A stretch of DNA of 64,000 nt from Bacillus sp. UNC438CL73TsuS30 (GTDB lineage Bacteria > Bacillota > Bacilli > Bacillales > Cytobacillaceae): contig NZ_KI535295.1 of NCBI RefSeq assembly GCF_000482325.1, positions 1,481,999 through 1,545,998 of the forward strand, given 5' to 3'. Below are positions 43,677-53,910 of the stretch, one piece after another. The position numbers and the translations under genes are program-made. Below the pieces are notes generated by a model. The model was not told the DNA's origin, did not search any database, and was given only the letters and a program-made list of their open reading frames with translations. Numbering within the stretch: position 1 is the first letter of the stretch; every line of letters begins with the position of its first letter.

Positions 43677-45809
43677 ATGGACAAAAACAGTATTTTTGTG
43701 CGCAGAAAAGGAAAATTGATTGTGAATCAAGGACCTGAAAAGGTATTATGTTTAGATGTGTTAGCCACAGCTTTAAAAAACATTGAAAAACTTGGCTTTA
43801 TGTTTTCTGAAAAGTTGATAAATGCTGTTCGCACGATGAACGAAAAGGAGTTTTTATATTTCTATAATACTCTTATCCATGACCTCCAAGAAATGACTGG
43901 AGAAAATAGAAGTTTTCGTCCAATGTATCCAAATTTTCCAACACAAGTGATGGATATGGAAGAGGCTGAATTATATCTAAATGCTATTGTTCACTATTTT
44001 TCTGTTGCTGTAAGGGATTCCATTGGGATCAATCTCCCGAACAATTGTCTTCCCATATATGAAAAAGTGATTCGTTCTCCTCTTATCGAAAGAACAGATC
44101 TTCGTATTTTAGACTTAGCAATAGACGAAGACTTTATTTTAATGATTCAGAACTTAATCAGTGCAAAATCCTCGATTTCCGAAATAGATAAACAGGATAT
44201 TGCATGGGCAATCGAGCAAATGGATGATCCTGCTTCATTATTACCTGACTCAATACCATTAAAGGAAAATATCGGATATATAGTTGCTCAAATGCTCCAA
44301 TTTAAAAAAGCAGATGTGAATGTGATTTCCAGGTATTTTGATACAGCAACAGAAGTATTGAGATTAGCTGTGGCTCTCTCCGGAGGAGACATAAGTTTAG
44401 CATCCAACACTCGTTTCAAGAGCTTTAATCGTCCGGAGCGCCGTTTGCTAATGACTTTATTGGATTCGGTTAACCATCTTGAAGAAGATATGCTACGTCA
44501 TAAGGAGGCTTGGAAGCGCTTAGGTGAACGACTGCATCCGGGCGAATTCAAATCAAAATATTCAAAAGTCTACGAAGCCTTTGAGGCAGTCCGTGGAAAT
44601 GTTGCATTCCAGACATTTGGAGGGAAATTGGAGCATGTTTTAGGGCAAAAAGATGCTATGGCAGCAGTTACTCTTTTGAAGAAGCGACCTGGCGATTTCG
44701 CGAGAAGACTAGATCACATTATCCGCATTTCAGAAGAACCTCAACAAGTGGTTAAATCTTTTTCAGAAGTGGTAGGTTCTGTTTCAACGCGAGTTCTATT
44801 ACAGGTTCACGCTCACTTCAAAAACCGAAACAACGGCAGTGATATTCGTGTATTCTTCCCAAAAGGAAATGTAGGGAAAGCTATCAGCATTACGAATGAG
44901 CTGATACACATTGAAGAAGAAATTTGTTGCTTAGTCGTTAGTGCTATCGAAGAAGAGCTTGTGACACGCTTCAGCAAACTTCCTCCGTTCGGGAAAGTAT
45001 TTGTGGATAAAGAGCTACAGGATTATCTTGTCCCATTTTCCCAAAGGAGCGCTTCAAGATCAATTCGCACCATTTCCCGTGGAAGCCAGCTAAAGATTCC
45101 GGATGGTGATACGATACGTGCGTATGTCTGGTGGAGGAACATGGACGGAGACGATCCTTGGGAAACTAGAGTAGACCTTGATCTTTCAGTTACGATATTT
45201 GACGAGAAATGGAAGTTTATGGACCAGGTTTCGTATACCAATCTTCGTTCTAATGGGTTCCGTATGTTTCATTCCGGTGATATTACTGACGCTCCAAAAG
45301 GTGCTGCTGAATTTATCGATATGGATATACCGAGCATAGTGAAAAACGGTGGACGATATGTGATTGTCAATGTTAACTGCTTTACTGGTCAAAGCTATGG
45401 CGAACTGCCAGAATGTTTTGCAGGCTGGATGATCCGAAAAGAAGCACGTTCGGGAGAGATTTTTGAGCCGAAGACCGTGGTTGACAAGTTTGACATTACT
45501 GCAGATACCCAAATTTGCATTCCTGTTATTTTTGACCTCGCTGAACGCAAAGCGATCTGGTCGGATATTGCTTTGCGGAGAAATCCGAATTACGCGATTA
45601 ATATTGAAGGAAATTTGATAGGGATTGCTGCAACCGGCAAAAGTTTGACTTCTCTTACAAAGCCAACGCTTTACGATTTGTTTATGCTACATGCGAACGC
45701 TCGGGGTACGCTTGTTGAAATACAAAAGGAAGCCGATACCATATTCTCAGTGAATGAAGGAATAACCCCTTTTGAAATCGAGAAAATTTTAGCTGATTTT
45801 CTGGTTTAA
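43677..45809 (+). CDS. Large protein with a C-terminal TerD-like domain
   Basis: A 710-residue protein. ATG 43677 has GGAAG 9 bases upstream; ATG 43671 is only 3 bases away and less likely. The N-terminal two-thirds are helical with no obvious known domain. The C-terminal segment (about 480-600) has the TerD pattern: RVDLDLSVTIFDEKWKFMDQ, then VSYTNLRSNGFRMFHSGDIT, and IVNVNCF. In tellurite-resistance networks TerD-family proteins bind calcium and occur with MoxR/VWA and metallopeptidase genes, which is exactly what lies just upstream. It resembles the MXAN_6230/SCO0854 type of proteins. No RING finger is seen. The function is not established. Confidence 0.65.
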   Translation: MDKNSIFVRRKGKLIVNQGPEKVLCLDVLATALKNIEKLGFMFSEKLINAVRTMNEKEFLYFYNTLIHDLQEMTGENRSFRPMYPNFPTQVMDMEEAELYLNAIVHYFSVAVRDSIGINLPNNCLPIYEKVIRSPLIERTDLRILDLAIDEDFILMIQNLISAKSSISEIDKQDIAWAIEQMDDPASLLPDSIPLKENIGYIVAQMLQFKKADVNVISRYFDTATEVLRLAVALSGGDISLASNTRFKSFNRPERRLLMTLLDSVNHLEEDMLRHKEAWKRLGERLHPGEFKSKYSKVYEAFEAVRGNVAFQTFGGKLEHVLGQKDAMAAVTLLKKRPGDFARRLDHIIRISEEPQQVVKSFSEVVGSVSTRVLLQVHAHFKNRNNGSDIRVFFPKGNVGKAISITNELIHIEEEICCLVVSAIEEELVTRFSKLPPFGKVFVDKELQDYLVPFSQRSASRSIRTISRGSQLKIPDGDTIRAYVWWRNMDGDDPWETRVDLDLSVTIFDEKWKFMDQVSYTNLRSNGFRMFHSGDITDAPKGAAEFIDMDIPSIVKNGGRYVIVNVNCFTGQSYGELPECFAGWMIRKEARSGEIFEPKTVVDKFDITADTQICIPVIFDLAERKAIWSDIALRRNPNYAINIEGNLIGIAATGKSLTSLTKPTLYDLFMLHANARGTLVEIQKEADTIFSVNEGITPFEIEKILADFLV

Positions 45810-45813
45810 TATG

Positions 45814-45841
45814 ACTGTGCTCAGTGCATAGTCTTTTTTTG
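45814..45841 (+). terminator. Terminator after the TerD-like gene
   Basis: GACTGTGC-TCAGT-GCATAGTC (one G-U pair) followed by TTTTTTT. Confidence 0.85.
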
Positions 45842-46324
45842 TTTAAATTAAAATAGAAATAACAGTTATTTATTAATTTAGAGATGTTTAAAAATGGGTT
45901 ATGTATTTTAAGAAATATTTATGAACTTTAAGTGATCATTGAAAAAATAAAAAATGGATCATTGTCAGACTATTTTTTATTCATTATACACACTAAAATT
46001 CTTGAATTTGCGCAATTTGTAGTATTAAGTCGAATGTCCAAATACATAAGCTTCAAAAGAAAATATGATAGTATACTATACACCTTAATAATACAAAATA
46101 AATAGGCATTTAATCATGAATGTAATAGTACCAATGGTTGAAGGGCTTATTTTAGTTTGTGAGCACCTAGTTTTCAATTGTGTTATACCGTTCTATCTAT
46201 GAGGGTAAAGCTATTTAAAAGTGAATATGAATTTTATAAACTAATGATGAATGAATTCATAAAATAAAGTCTAGTAATTAACATTTTTTGTTATAATTAA
46301 ATAAAAAATATGGATGGTGACAGT
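45842..46324 (+). other. Intergenic AT-rich stretch containing a direct-repeat copy
   Basis: It is AT-rich and without an intact gene. It carries the left direct repeat (46101-46175) and, close to 46250, the promoter region of the next gene. Confidence 0.45.
46101..46175 (+). repeat. Left copy of a 75-bp direct repeat flanking the R-M island
   Basis: AATAGGCATTTAATCATGAA ... CCAATGGTTGAAGGGCTT ... TTTGTGAGCAC. It matches 56476-56550 at about three quarters of positions, but its hairpin arms and T run are decayed. Confidence 0.6.
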
Positions 46325-47074
46325 ATGCCGCAAGATGTTTTATTAAGTAAACGATTTTTAAATGATGTTACAAGTAAATTGTCAGAAAAGGGATTTTCCA
46401 TTGAAGACTTTGATATAGACCAAAATAGTGACCCAAAATCATATAATGTAATACATCTTAAAATCAGGTACAACTATGATAAGCAGTATTATTTTAATTC
46501 AGAGATAAATACAAACTCCAATAAAATAAATATAAGATATAGCCCAGGAGAAATTACTTCTTACACACAAGAGAGAGATTGTACTATTGATGAATTTTTA
46601 GAAGCCATTGATAATTGGATTAACCTACTAAGGGATGAACTTAAAAGCACAGTCTTAGGTAGACAGGTTTACGATAATAAAGAAAAAATACACGAAATTC
46701 ACAATTTAATTAGAGAGAAATTTAGTAATGATGAAGAATCTTATTTTTCTAGAGAAGAAGGAGAAGAATTAAAAAATAAGATTACTGAACTAGAAAACCT
46801 TTTTAAAGAAAATATAGAAAAACAAGAAGAAAATAAAACGAAATTAAAATCTGAGATTGATAAATTACAGGAAGAAGCCGAATTGTTAAAAGAACAAGTT
46901 ACTTTTTTATCAAAAAGAAAATGGATAACAGCACTAATGATTAAAATGATGAATTGGAGTTCACGTAATCCAGAAGCTGCTAAACAAATTGGACAAGCAG
47001 CAGTCAAAGCAGTGCTTCCAAAAGAAATAGAACAATCTCTTCCACCTAGTTTACTTCCACCTTCTGATATATAA
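46325..47074 (+). CDS. Coiled-coil protein of unknown function beside the R-M genes
   Basis: A 249-residue protein. ATG 46325 is chosen because GGTGAC lies 5 bases upstream; an in-frame ATG at 46310 overlaps that region. The N-terminal 110 residues form a globular alpha/beta domain. Residues 150-205 are a long acidic/basic coiled coil (EELKNKITELENLFKENIEK). The C-terminus has a hydrophobic patch and a QAAVKAVLP helix. No family is recognised. It stands 332 bases before hsdR, inside the flanking repeats, so it may be an accessory defence gene. Confidence 0.55.
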   Translation: MPQDVLLSKRFLNDVTSKLSEKGFSIEDFDIDQNSDPKSYNVIHLKIRYNYDKQYYFNSEINTNSNKINIRYSPGEITSYTQERDCTIDEFLEAIDNWINLLRDELKSTVLGRQVYDNKEKIHEIHNLIREKFSNDEESYFSREEGEELKNKITELENLFKENIEKQEENKTKLKSEIDKLQEEAELLKEQVTFLSKRKWITALMIKMMNWSSRNPEAAKQIGQAAVKAVLPKEIEQSLPPSLLPPSDI

Positions 47075-47406
47075 TAAAATGCCCTGCTGGAAAGCAGAGC
47101 ATCTCGGAAATACTATTTATTTTTCATCAAGGATTGATATCAGTTATAAGGAAAGACTTTTATTGTTGGTTGTAATGCAAAAGCATCTATTGAAGCTTTA
47201 TTCCTTATATATTTTTTGTATTAGGTCTGTTTTTTCTCGCAAGAGGATGAATAGACCTTTTCTCTTTCATGTTGTAAAAAAGTTGTTGTCTATTATATTT
47301 GTTGTAGATTTATGGTTGATATTAGAGTACGTCCACAGTATTAACCAATTTATGTATGTTTATAGTATAATGGACACATAAAATATTTCTGAAAACGGTG
47401 ATAGCA

Positions 47407-50400
47407 ATGAATAGCAACTTTTCATTTTTTCAAGGGAAATGGGATGTACTTGCTAACCTAGGAGAGACAGCTGAGAAAAATGTATATCATGACCCTCATA
47501 CGACCGTAATGAAACTTCGTTTATTTGCAGAGACAGTTACAAAGTTTATCCTTGCTGCTGAAAACATTAAGGAAGCATACGGTACGACACAGGTGGACCG
47601 TATTAACACGTTACGGAGAGAAGGATTATTAGAGCCTGAATTAATTGATATATTTGAAACTCTTCGTCGTACAGGAAATATAGCGATGCACGAAGCGGGG
47701 TATGGAAAAACAGAAGAAGCAAAAGCTTTGTTGCAATTGACTTTTCGACTATCTATTTGGTTTATGGAGGTGTATGGAGATAATTGGAATTTTAATCCAC
47801 CAGAATACATAGAACCACAAGAACAGGTGGAATTGGACACAGAAAAGCTTCAACAAGAATACGAAGAAAAAGTTAAGATGCTGGAAAGTCAATTGGATGC
47901 AATCCGTAAACAAGCGGAATCAGAACAACCGATTTTAAAAACTGGACGGAAAAAGAAATCAAAAAGTTTCATGAGACGGAATCAATTAACAGAAGCTGAA
48001 ACACGCATCATTATTGATGAAAAACTACGTTCTGCGGGTTGGGAAGTTGATACAACTAGGCTGAATCATCATAAAAATGGTACGCTGCCACAAAAAAATC
48101 GAAACATGGCAATTGCTGAGTGGAAGGTTGAAGGTGGCAGAGTGGATTATGCTTTGTTTATTGGTCTGAATTTAGTTGGCTTTATTGAAGCAAAGGCAAA
48201 GAAGAAAACAATTCCTGGTGCGTTAGAAAGCCAAACAAAGGTATATGCTAAAAATGTTGTGCAGGTGGGAGAAGAAGTCATTATCCCAACCACTGGTGAA
48301 TATAGAGTCCCATTTTTATATGCTACAAATGGTCGACCATATTTGAAGCAACTTCAAGAAGAATCAGGCATATGGTTTTGGGATTCCCGCAAACCATTAG
48401 AATATGCTCGACCATTAGAAGGATGGCACTCACCTGACGATTTGCAACTTCTTCTCAGCCAGGACGATATGGATGCGAATAAACGTTTAGAGGAAGAGGA
48501 TATTACTAAGTTTGGCTTACGCCCTTATCAGCAGAAAGCTGTACTTGCTGCTGAACATGCATTAATAGAAGGACAAAGAAAAATGCTCATAGCAATGGCA
48601 ACAGGAACGGGAAAGACCCGAACTGCAATAGCTCTTATGTATCGTTTAATCAAAACAAAAAAGTGTCGTCGCATTTTATTTCTGGTTGACCGTAACTCGC
48701 TAGGAACACAGACAGAGGATTCTCTGAAGGATACAAAAATTGAAGGCTATTCGTTCACTGATATATATGATGTTAAATCATTAGATGATATGACTCCAGA
48801 TGTCGAAACAAAAGTTCATATTGCCACGGTTCAAGGGATGGTTAGGAGACTGTTTTACAATGATAGTGAGAAGATTCCAAGTGTTGGGCAATATGATTTT
48901 ATTATTGTTGATGAAGCACATCGTGGATACACAAGTGATAGGGAAATGTCAGAGGAAGAATTAGAGTTTCGGGACCAAAATGATTATGTCAGCCAATACC
49001 GTCGTGTTCTAGATTACTTTGATGCAGCTTCTTTAGGACTTACAGCAACACCAGCACTTCATACAACTGAAATCTTCGGAATGCCTATTTTTAAATATTC
49101 ATATAGTGAAGCAGTGTTGGAAGGGTTTTTAGTTGACCATGAACCACCGTATTTATTTAAGACGGAACTTTCAGAGGCAGGGATTACATTTGAAAAGGAT
49201 GAAGAAGTAGAGGTATATGATGTTGACCAAGGTGAAATTCAACTAGAGAAAATAGAGGATACCTTACATTTTGAGGTTCAGCAGTTCAATAAAAGAGTTA
49301 TAACTGAACCTTTTAATCGAGCGGTTCTAAATAAGCTGGTTGAATATATTGACCCAACAGGGAAAGAGAAGACACTTATCTTTGCCGCTACAGACCAGCA
49401 TGCCGATTTGGTGGTACGTTTATTGAAGGAAGCATTTAAAGAGCGTGGCGATGAAATTGAAGATGATGCCATTATGAAACTTACAGGCTATATCTACAAG
49501 CCATTAGAGGCGATTAAACGATTTAAAAACGAAAGGTTACCAAATGTCGTGGTAACGGTAGACCTACTCACAACGGGCATTGATGTTCCACCAATCACAA
49601 ATTTGGTATTTTTACGGCGTGTTCAGTCTCGTATTTTATATGACCAAATGCTTGGTCGTGCTACTCGTCTTTGCCCAGACATTGGGAAAACGCATTTTAA
49701 CATATATGATGCAGTGGGTATCTATGATAGACTGCAAAGTTATACGGAAATGAAACCTGTTGTAAAGCAACAAAATTACAGTATTGGTGAATTGTATGAG
49801 TCACTTGCAAATGCCTCAAACGAAGAAGAAGCGGAATTTTATAGGGAACAATTAGTAGCGAAAATTCAACGTCGTAAGCAGCGGCTAAACGATGAGGGTA
49901 AGAAAAAATTCGAAGAGTTGTCAGACGGAAAAAATGTTGATGAATGGGCGAAGGAAATTCTAACATATTCACCTCAAGAAGCAAAGCAACACAGTATGTT
50001 ATTTGAATATATAGAAGCATATCGAGTAAGGGGCGAGAAGCGATATATATCCAATAGGGATGATGAAGTGACCGATGTGATTAGGGGATATGGGGAAGGA
50101 AACAAACGGCCTGAAGATTATTTAGATGGGTTTGTTCGTTTTATTCAGGAGAATATAAATGAAATTCCTGCTCTTCATCTTGTTTGTACAAGACCGAAGG
50201 ATTTGACTAAACAAGACCTAAGAGAACTAATTACCATTCTAGAAACAAAGGGATTTAAGCAATCACATTTACAAACGGCTTGGAAACAAACAAAAAATGA
50301 AGACATTGCCGCAGACATTATTAGCTTTATTCGTCAAGCTGCATTAGGTGAAGCGCTCATTGACCATGAAACACGTATTAAACATGCGATGCAAAAAGTA

Positions 50401-50616
50401 TATTCATTGCATGATTGGACTCCAAGGCAGAAGAAATGGCTAGAGCGGATTGAAAAACAATTACTTCAAGTGCCTGTTCTTGCGCCGACTGCAGAAGAGG
50501 CATTTTCGGAAGAACCATTTAAAACTTCTGGTGGCTACAAATTGCTGAAACGGGAGTTTGGTGATTATATTGATACAGTTGTTACCACGATAAATGAGAA
50601 CCTGTATATTAGTTAA
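47407..50616 (+). CDS. hsdR: Type I restriction endonuclease subunit R (HsdR)
   Basis: A 1069-residue HsdR. The N-terminal 140 residues look like the DUF4145 domain that precedes many Gram-positive type I R subunits. The nuclease core has VDYALFIGLNLVGFIEAKAK (PD-(D/E)xK motif). The helicase motor has Walker A MATGTGKTRTA, DEAH (VDEAHRG), a TATP motif, and LLTTGIDVPPI with a VQSRILYDQMLGRATR motif VI. ATG 47407 lies 10-12 bases after GGTGAT. All catalytic motifs are intact, so it should translocate and cut DNA lacking the cognate methylation together with HsdM and HsdS. A terminator separates it from hsdM. Confidence 0.9.
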   Translation: MNSNFSFFQGKWDVLANLGETAEKNVYHDPHTTVMKLRLFAETVTKFILAAENIKEAYGTTQVDRINTLRREGLLEPELIDIFETLRRTGNIAMHEAGYGKTEEAKALLQLTFRLSIWFMEVYGDNWNFNPPEYIEPQEQVELDTEKLQQEYEEKVKMLESQLDAIRKQAESEQPILKTGRKKKSKSFMRRNQLTEAETRIIIDEKLRSAGWEVDTTRLNHHKNGTLPQKNRNMAIAEWKVEGGRVDYALFIGLNLVGFIEAKAKKKTIPGALESQTKVYAKNVVQVGEEVIIPTTGEYRVPFLYATNGRPYLKQLQEESGIWFWDSRKPLEYARPLEGWHSPDDLQLLLSQDDMDANKRLEEEDITKFGLRPYQQKAVLAAEHALIEGQRKMLIAMATGTGKTRTAIALMYRLIKTKKCRRILFLVDRNSLGTQTEDSLKDTKIEGYSFTDIYDVKSLDDMTPDVETKVHIATVQGMVRRLFYNDSEKIPSVGQYDFIIVDEAHRGYTSDREMSEEELEFRDQNDYVSQYRRVLDYFDAASLGLTATPALHTTEIFGMPIFKYSYSEAVLEGFLVDHEPPYLFKTELSEAGITFEKDEEVEVYDVDQGEIQLEKIEDTLHFEVQQFNKRVITEPFNRAVLNKLVEYIDPTGKEKTLIFAATDQHADLVVRLLKEAFKERGDEIEDDAIMKLTGYIYKPLEAIKRFKNERLPNVVVTVDLLTTGIDVPPITNLVFLRRVQSRILYDQMLGRATRLCPDIGKTHFNIYDAVGIYDRLQSYTEMKPVVKQQNYSIGELYESLANASNEEEAEFYREQLVAKIQRRKQRLNDEGKKKFEELSDGKNVDEWAKEILTYSPQEAKQHSMLFEYIEAYRVRGEKRYISNRDDEVTDVIRGYGEGNKRPEDYLDGFVRFIQENINEIPALHLVCTRPKDLTKQDLRELITILETKGFKQSHLQTAWKQTKNEDIAADIISFIRQAALGEALIDHETRIKHAMQKVYSLHDWTPRQKKWLERIEKQLLQVPVLAPTAEEAFSEEPFKTSGGYKLLKREFGDYIDTVVTTINENLYIS

Positions 50617-50621
50617 TACTG

Positions 50622-50645
50622 TGCCTCTTAATAGAGGCATTTTTA
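50622..50645 (+). terminator. Short terminator between hsdR and hsdM
   Basis: TGCCTCT-TAAT-AGAGGCA followed by TTTTT. It suggests hsdR is a separate transcript from hsdM-hsdS. Confidence 0.75.
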
Positions 50646-50749
50646 AGTTATAATTAGTAGGTTGCATTAATTTAATTTTAGCATTAATGATGTTTGAAGG
50701 ATGAACCTTAAATTAAAATAACTAGGCTGAGTTAGCGGGAGGTTGAAAA

Positions 50750-52180
50750 ATGAACAATCAAGAAATCGTTCAAAAGTTATGGAATTTGTGTAATGTGTTG
50801 CGTGATGATGGGATTACCTATCAGCAATATGTTACAGAGTTGACATATTTATTATTTCTTAAAATGATGAAAGAACAAGAGACAGAGGATGTTATTCCTG
50901 AAGGGTATCGTTGGAGTGACTTATTGGAACGGGAAGGCTTGGAGTTAAAGACATATTACCAGCGATTATTACTTGATTTAGGAAGTAGCGAAAATGAGCA
51001 GTTACGTCTTATCTATAGTGATGCTTCTACAAGTATAGCTGAGCCGAAAAACTTAGAGAAAATTATTAAATCAATTGATGCACTTGATTGGTACAATGCA
51101 AAAGAAGAGGGACTTGGGAATCTTTATGAAGGTCTATTAGAGAAAAATGCAAGTGAAAAGAAATCGGGAGCGGGACAATATTTCACACCAAGAGTATTGA
51201 TTGATGTGATGGTACAGCTTATTGACCCAAAAGTTGGAGAACGATGTAATGACCCTGCTTGTGGAACATTGGGTTTTATGATTGCGGCAGACCAATATTT
51301 AAAAAATAAAACAGATGACTATTTTGACCTCGACCCGCAAGAAGCCAAGTTTCAAAAGAAAGAAGCCTTTACAGGAATGGAACTTGTAAAAGACACACAT
51401 CGCCTTGCGTTAATGAATGCTTTGCTTCATAACATGGAAGGACGGTTGGAACAAGGGGATTCTTTGTCTGGGAATGGAAAATGGATGAAGAACTTTGATG
51501 TTATCTTAACAAACCCGCCGTTTGGTACAAAAAAGGGCGGGGAACGTGTATCCCGTGATGATTTAACATTTGAAACATCGAATAAGCAGTTGAATTTCTT
51601 GCAATTGATTTATAACGCTTTAAAAGATGATGGAAATGCAAGGGCAGCGGTTGTGTTGCCCGATAATGTGTTGTTTGAAAGTGGTATTGGTTCGAAAATT
51701 CGTCGTGACCTAATGAATAAATGTAATTTACACACCATTTTACGTTTACCAACAGGTATATTCTATGCACAAGGTGTAAAAACAAATGTCTTATTCTTCA
51801 CAAGAGAAACAACAGACCAAGATAACACGAAAGACGTTTGGGTATATGACCTTCGTACAAATATGTCTTCGTTTGGTAAACGGAATCAGTTAACAATGGC
51901 TCATTTTGAAAACTTCATGAAAGCGTACGTGGCAGAAGACCGTTCGAAAATTGAAGACGAACGCTGGAATATGTTTACACGAGAAGAAATTGCTAAAAAA
52001 GATGATAGTTTAGATATTGGATTGATTGCTGATGAATCATTATCCTCATACGAAAACCTACCAGACCCAATTGAATCCGCAAAAGAGGCAATTGAGAAAC
52101 TGCAACAGGCTATGGATTTATTAACTGAAGTAGTTGAAGAATTACGTGCTGTTGAGGAAGATGAGGTGGTAACAAAATGA
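50750..52180 (+). CDS. hsdM: Type I modification methyltransferase (HsdM)
   Basis: A 476-residue N6-adenine DNA methyltransferase. The N-terminal helical domain begins QEIVQKLWNLCNVLRDDGIT, as in other HsdM proteins. AdoMet motif I is DPACGTLGFM (FxGxG-type), and the catalytic motif IV is NPPFG (in VILTNPPFG). The helical C-terminus dimerises with HsdS. The third position in motif I is Leu where Gly/Ala is usual. It overlaps hsdS by four bases (ATGA), so the two subunits are translationally coupled. GGGAGG lies upstream of the ATG. Confidence 0.92.
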   Translation: MNNQEIVQKLWNLCNVLRDDGITYQQYVTELTYLLFLKMMKEQETEDVIPEGYRWSDLLEREGLELKTYYQRLLLDLGSSENEQLRLIYSDASTSIAEPKNLEKIIKSIDALDWYNAKEEGLGNLYEGLLEKNASEKKSGAGQYFTPRVLIDVMVQLIDPKVGERCNDPACGTLGFMIAADQYLKNKTDDYFDLDPQEAKFQKKEAFTGMELVKDTHRLALMNALLHNMEGRLEQGDSLSGNGKWMKNFDVILTNPPFGTKKGGERVSRDDLTFETSNKQLNFLQLIYNALKDDGNARAAVVLPDNVLFESGIGSKIRRDLMNKCNLHTILRLPTGIFYAQGVKTNVLFFTRETTDQDNTKDVWVYDLRTNMSSFGKRNQLTMAHFENFMKAYVAEDRSKIEDERWNMFTREEIAKKDDSLDIGLIADESLSSYENLPDPIESAKEAIEKLQQAMDLLTEVVEELRAVEEDEVVTK

Positions 52181-53691
52181 GCAAAAAGGAAAAAATTGAT
52201 GAATTATTGAAAGAAGCATTAATACCAAAAGATGAACAGCCATATGAAGTGCCAGAGAACTGGGTGTGGCTACGGTTAGGAGCAGTAGCTGATTTTTTAA
52301 ATGGCATAGCTTTTAAACCATCCCAATGGACTGATTCAGGTTTACCGATTATCAGAATACAAAACCTTAATAGTAAGAACCCTAATTATCGTAATTTCAA
52401 TTATTATCAAGGTGATTACGATGAAAAATACCTTGTGAAAAACGGAGACTTATTGTTTGCATGGTCTGGAAATATTGGAACGTCATTTGGAAGCAGAATA
52501 TATGAAGGAGAAACAGGTATACTTAACCAGCATATTTATAAAGTTTTTATTAATGAATTGGTTTTAAAAATGTATTTTCATTTTTGCATTCAATCGAGAA
52601 TTGATGATATTCACAAAAATGCACATGGAGGAGCAGGATTAACTCATATCACGAAGAAAAAATTAGAAACTTTACCTTTTCCTTTACCTTCAATTAATGA
52701 GCAAGTCCGTATAGCAGAAAAAGTAAAGCATCTTCTAGGTAAAGTTGAAGAAGCAAAGCAATTGATTGAGGAAGCGAAAGAAACGTCTGAACTTCGTCGA
52801 TCAGCTATTTTAGATAAGGCATTTAGCGGGGAGTTAACGAGGAAGTGGAGAAAAGAAATTTCTACTGAACAAACTTTTGATGAACTGTTAGAAAAAATAA
52901 GAATTGAAAAAGAAAACATCTATTTAGGATTGTTAGATAAAGCCAAAAAAGAAGGAAGTAAAAAGCCAGCACGTCAAAAAAAATATGATAATAAATTTAA
53001 TCAAGAGGATGCAATATCATTACCTAATAATTGGGGTTATTGTACATTAGGAGATGTAATTTATGATTTTAAATATGGGACTTCGGAGAAGAGTGACTAT
53101 GATTTCAAAGGTACACCAGTAATTAGAATACCTAATATAGAAGAAGAATTCATTGATACCGATGATTTAAAATATCTAAAAGAGAACATCATTGATTTTA
53201 GTTCTTCAGTGTTAGAGGGGGACATACTAATTGTAAGGTCTAATGGGAGTAGGGATTTAGTTGGAAAATGTTCTATTGTGCAAAAAAGCGAAGAAAAGTA
53301 TGCATTTGCATCATACTTAATAAGACTACGTCCTGTGCTAGTTGTGCCTGAATTTATATTGTGGCTTTTAAAATCAGATAGGGTGAAGGAACAATTTTTT
53401 TCGAAATCTAAGTCATCAGCTGGAATAAACAATATTAACACAGAAGAACTAGCAACAACAATTATTCCTTTACCACCAGTTGAAGAACAGAAAGAAATTG
53501 TTAAAAAGTTAAAAGTTTTACTTGCTAAGGAAGAAGTAACTAAAAAAATATTAGATTTAGATGATTATGTAGGAGCATTAAAACAATCTATCCTTTCACA
53601 AGCATTCCGAGGGGAACTTGGAACTAATGACCCAAGTGAAGAAAGTGCGATTGAATTATTAAAAGAAGTGCTGAAGGAACAAATGAAATAG
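52177..53691 (+). CDS. hsdS: Type I specificity subunit (HsdS)
   Basis: A 504-residue specificity subunit with two target recognition domains (about 20-165 and 290-415) separated by conserved helical spacers. The first spacer contains PLPSINEQVRIAEKVKHLL and SAILDKAFSGELT; the second contains PLPPVEEQKEIVKKLK and QSILSQAFRGELG. The two TRDs are different, so the recognised sequence should be bipartite and asymmetric. There is no sign of truncation or internal inverted repeats for phase variation. It ends just before a terminator and the IS66 insertion. Confidence 0.92.
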   Translation: MSKKEKIDELLKEALIPKDEQPYEVPENWVWLRLGAVADFLNGIAFKPSQWTDSGLPIIRIQNLNSKNPNYRNFNYYQGDYDEKYLVKNGDLLFAWSGNIGTSFGSRIYEGETGILNQHIYKVFINELVLKMYFHFCIQSRIDDIHKNAHGGAGLTHITKKKLETLPFPLPSINEQVRIAEKVKHLLGKVEEAKQLIEEAKETSELRRSAILDKAFSGELTRKWRKEISTEQTFDELLEKIRIEKENIYLGLLDKAKKEGSKKPARQKKYDNKFNQEDAISLPNNWGYCTLGDVIYDFKYGTSEKSDYDFKGTPVIRIPNIEEEFIDTDDLKYLKENIIDFSSSVLEGDILIVRSNGSRDLVGKCSIVQKSEEKYAFASYLIRLRPVLVVPEFILWLLKSDRVKEQFFSKSKSSAGINNINTEELATTIIPLPPVEEQKEIVKKLKVLLAKEEVTKKILDLDDYVGALKQSILSQAFRGELGTNDPSEESAIELLKEVLKEQMK

Positions 53692-53700
53692 TTTTAAGTT

Positions 53701-53732
53701 GACATCCGTTATCGGTAGGATGTCTTTTTTTT
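53701..53732 (+). terminator. Terminator of the hsdM-hsdS unit
   Basis: GACATCC ... GGATGTC followed by a T8 run. Confidence 0.85.
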
Positions 53733-53805
53733 ATTTCACCTATAAAAGGATACTGAACTAGGATTATTTTAGCTATTATCTTATTGAATTATGAAGTATA
53801 AGTAA

Positions 53806-53813
53806 TTATAATG
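53806..53813. repeat. Left target-site duplication ATTATAAT of the IS66 element
   Basis: The identical 8 bases occur at 56221-56228, immediately outside the right end. Confidence 0.9.
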
Positions 53814-53910
53814 TAAGCCCGAATTATAAAAAAATAAGCGTACCTTCAGGTACGCATCACAAATAGCCGTAAATCCTAATTTTTTCAATCGAATTTACAG
53901 CTTATTTTAG

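Noticed and set aside
47079..47381. 100-codon plus-strand frame between the coiled-coil gene and hsdR
   Set aside because: No ribosome binding site, protein-unlike composition, and it begins in a hairpin region; treated as non-coding.
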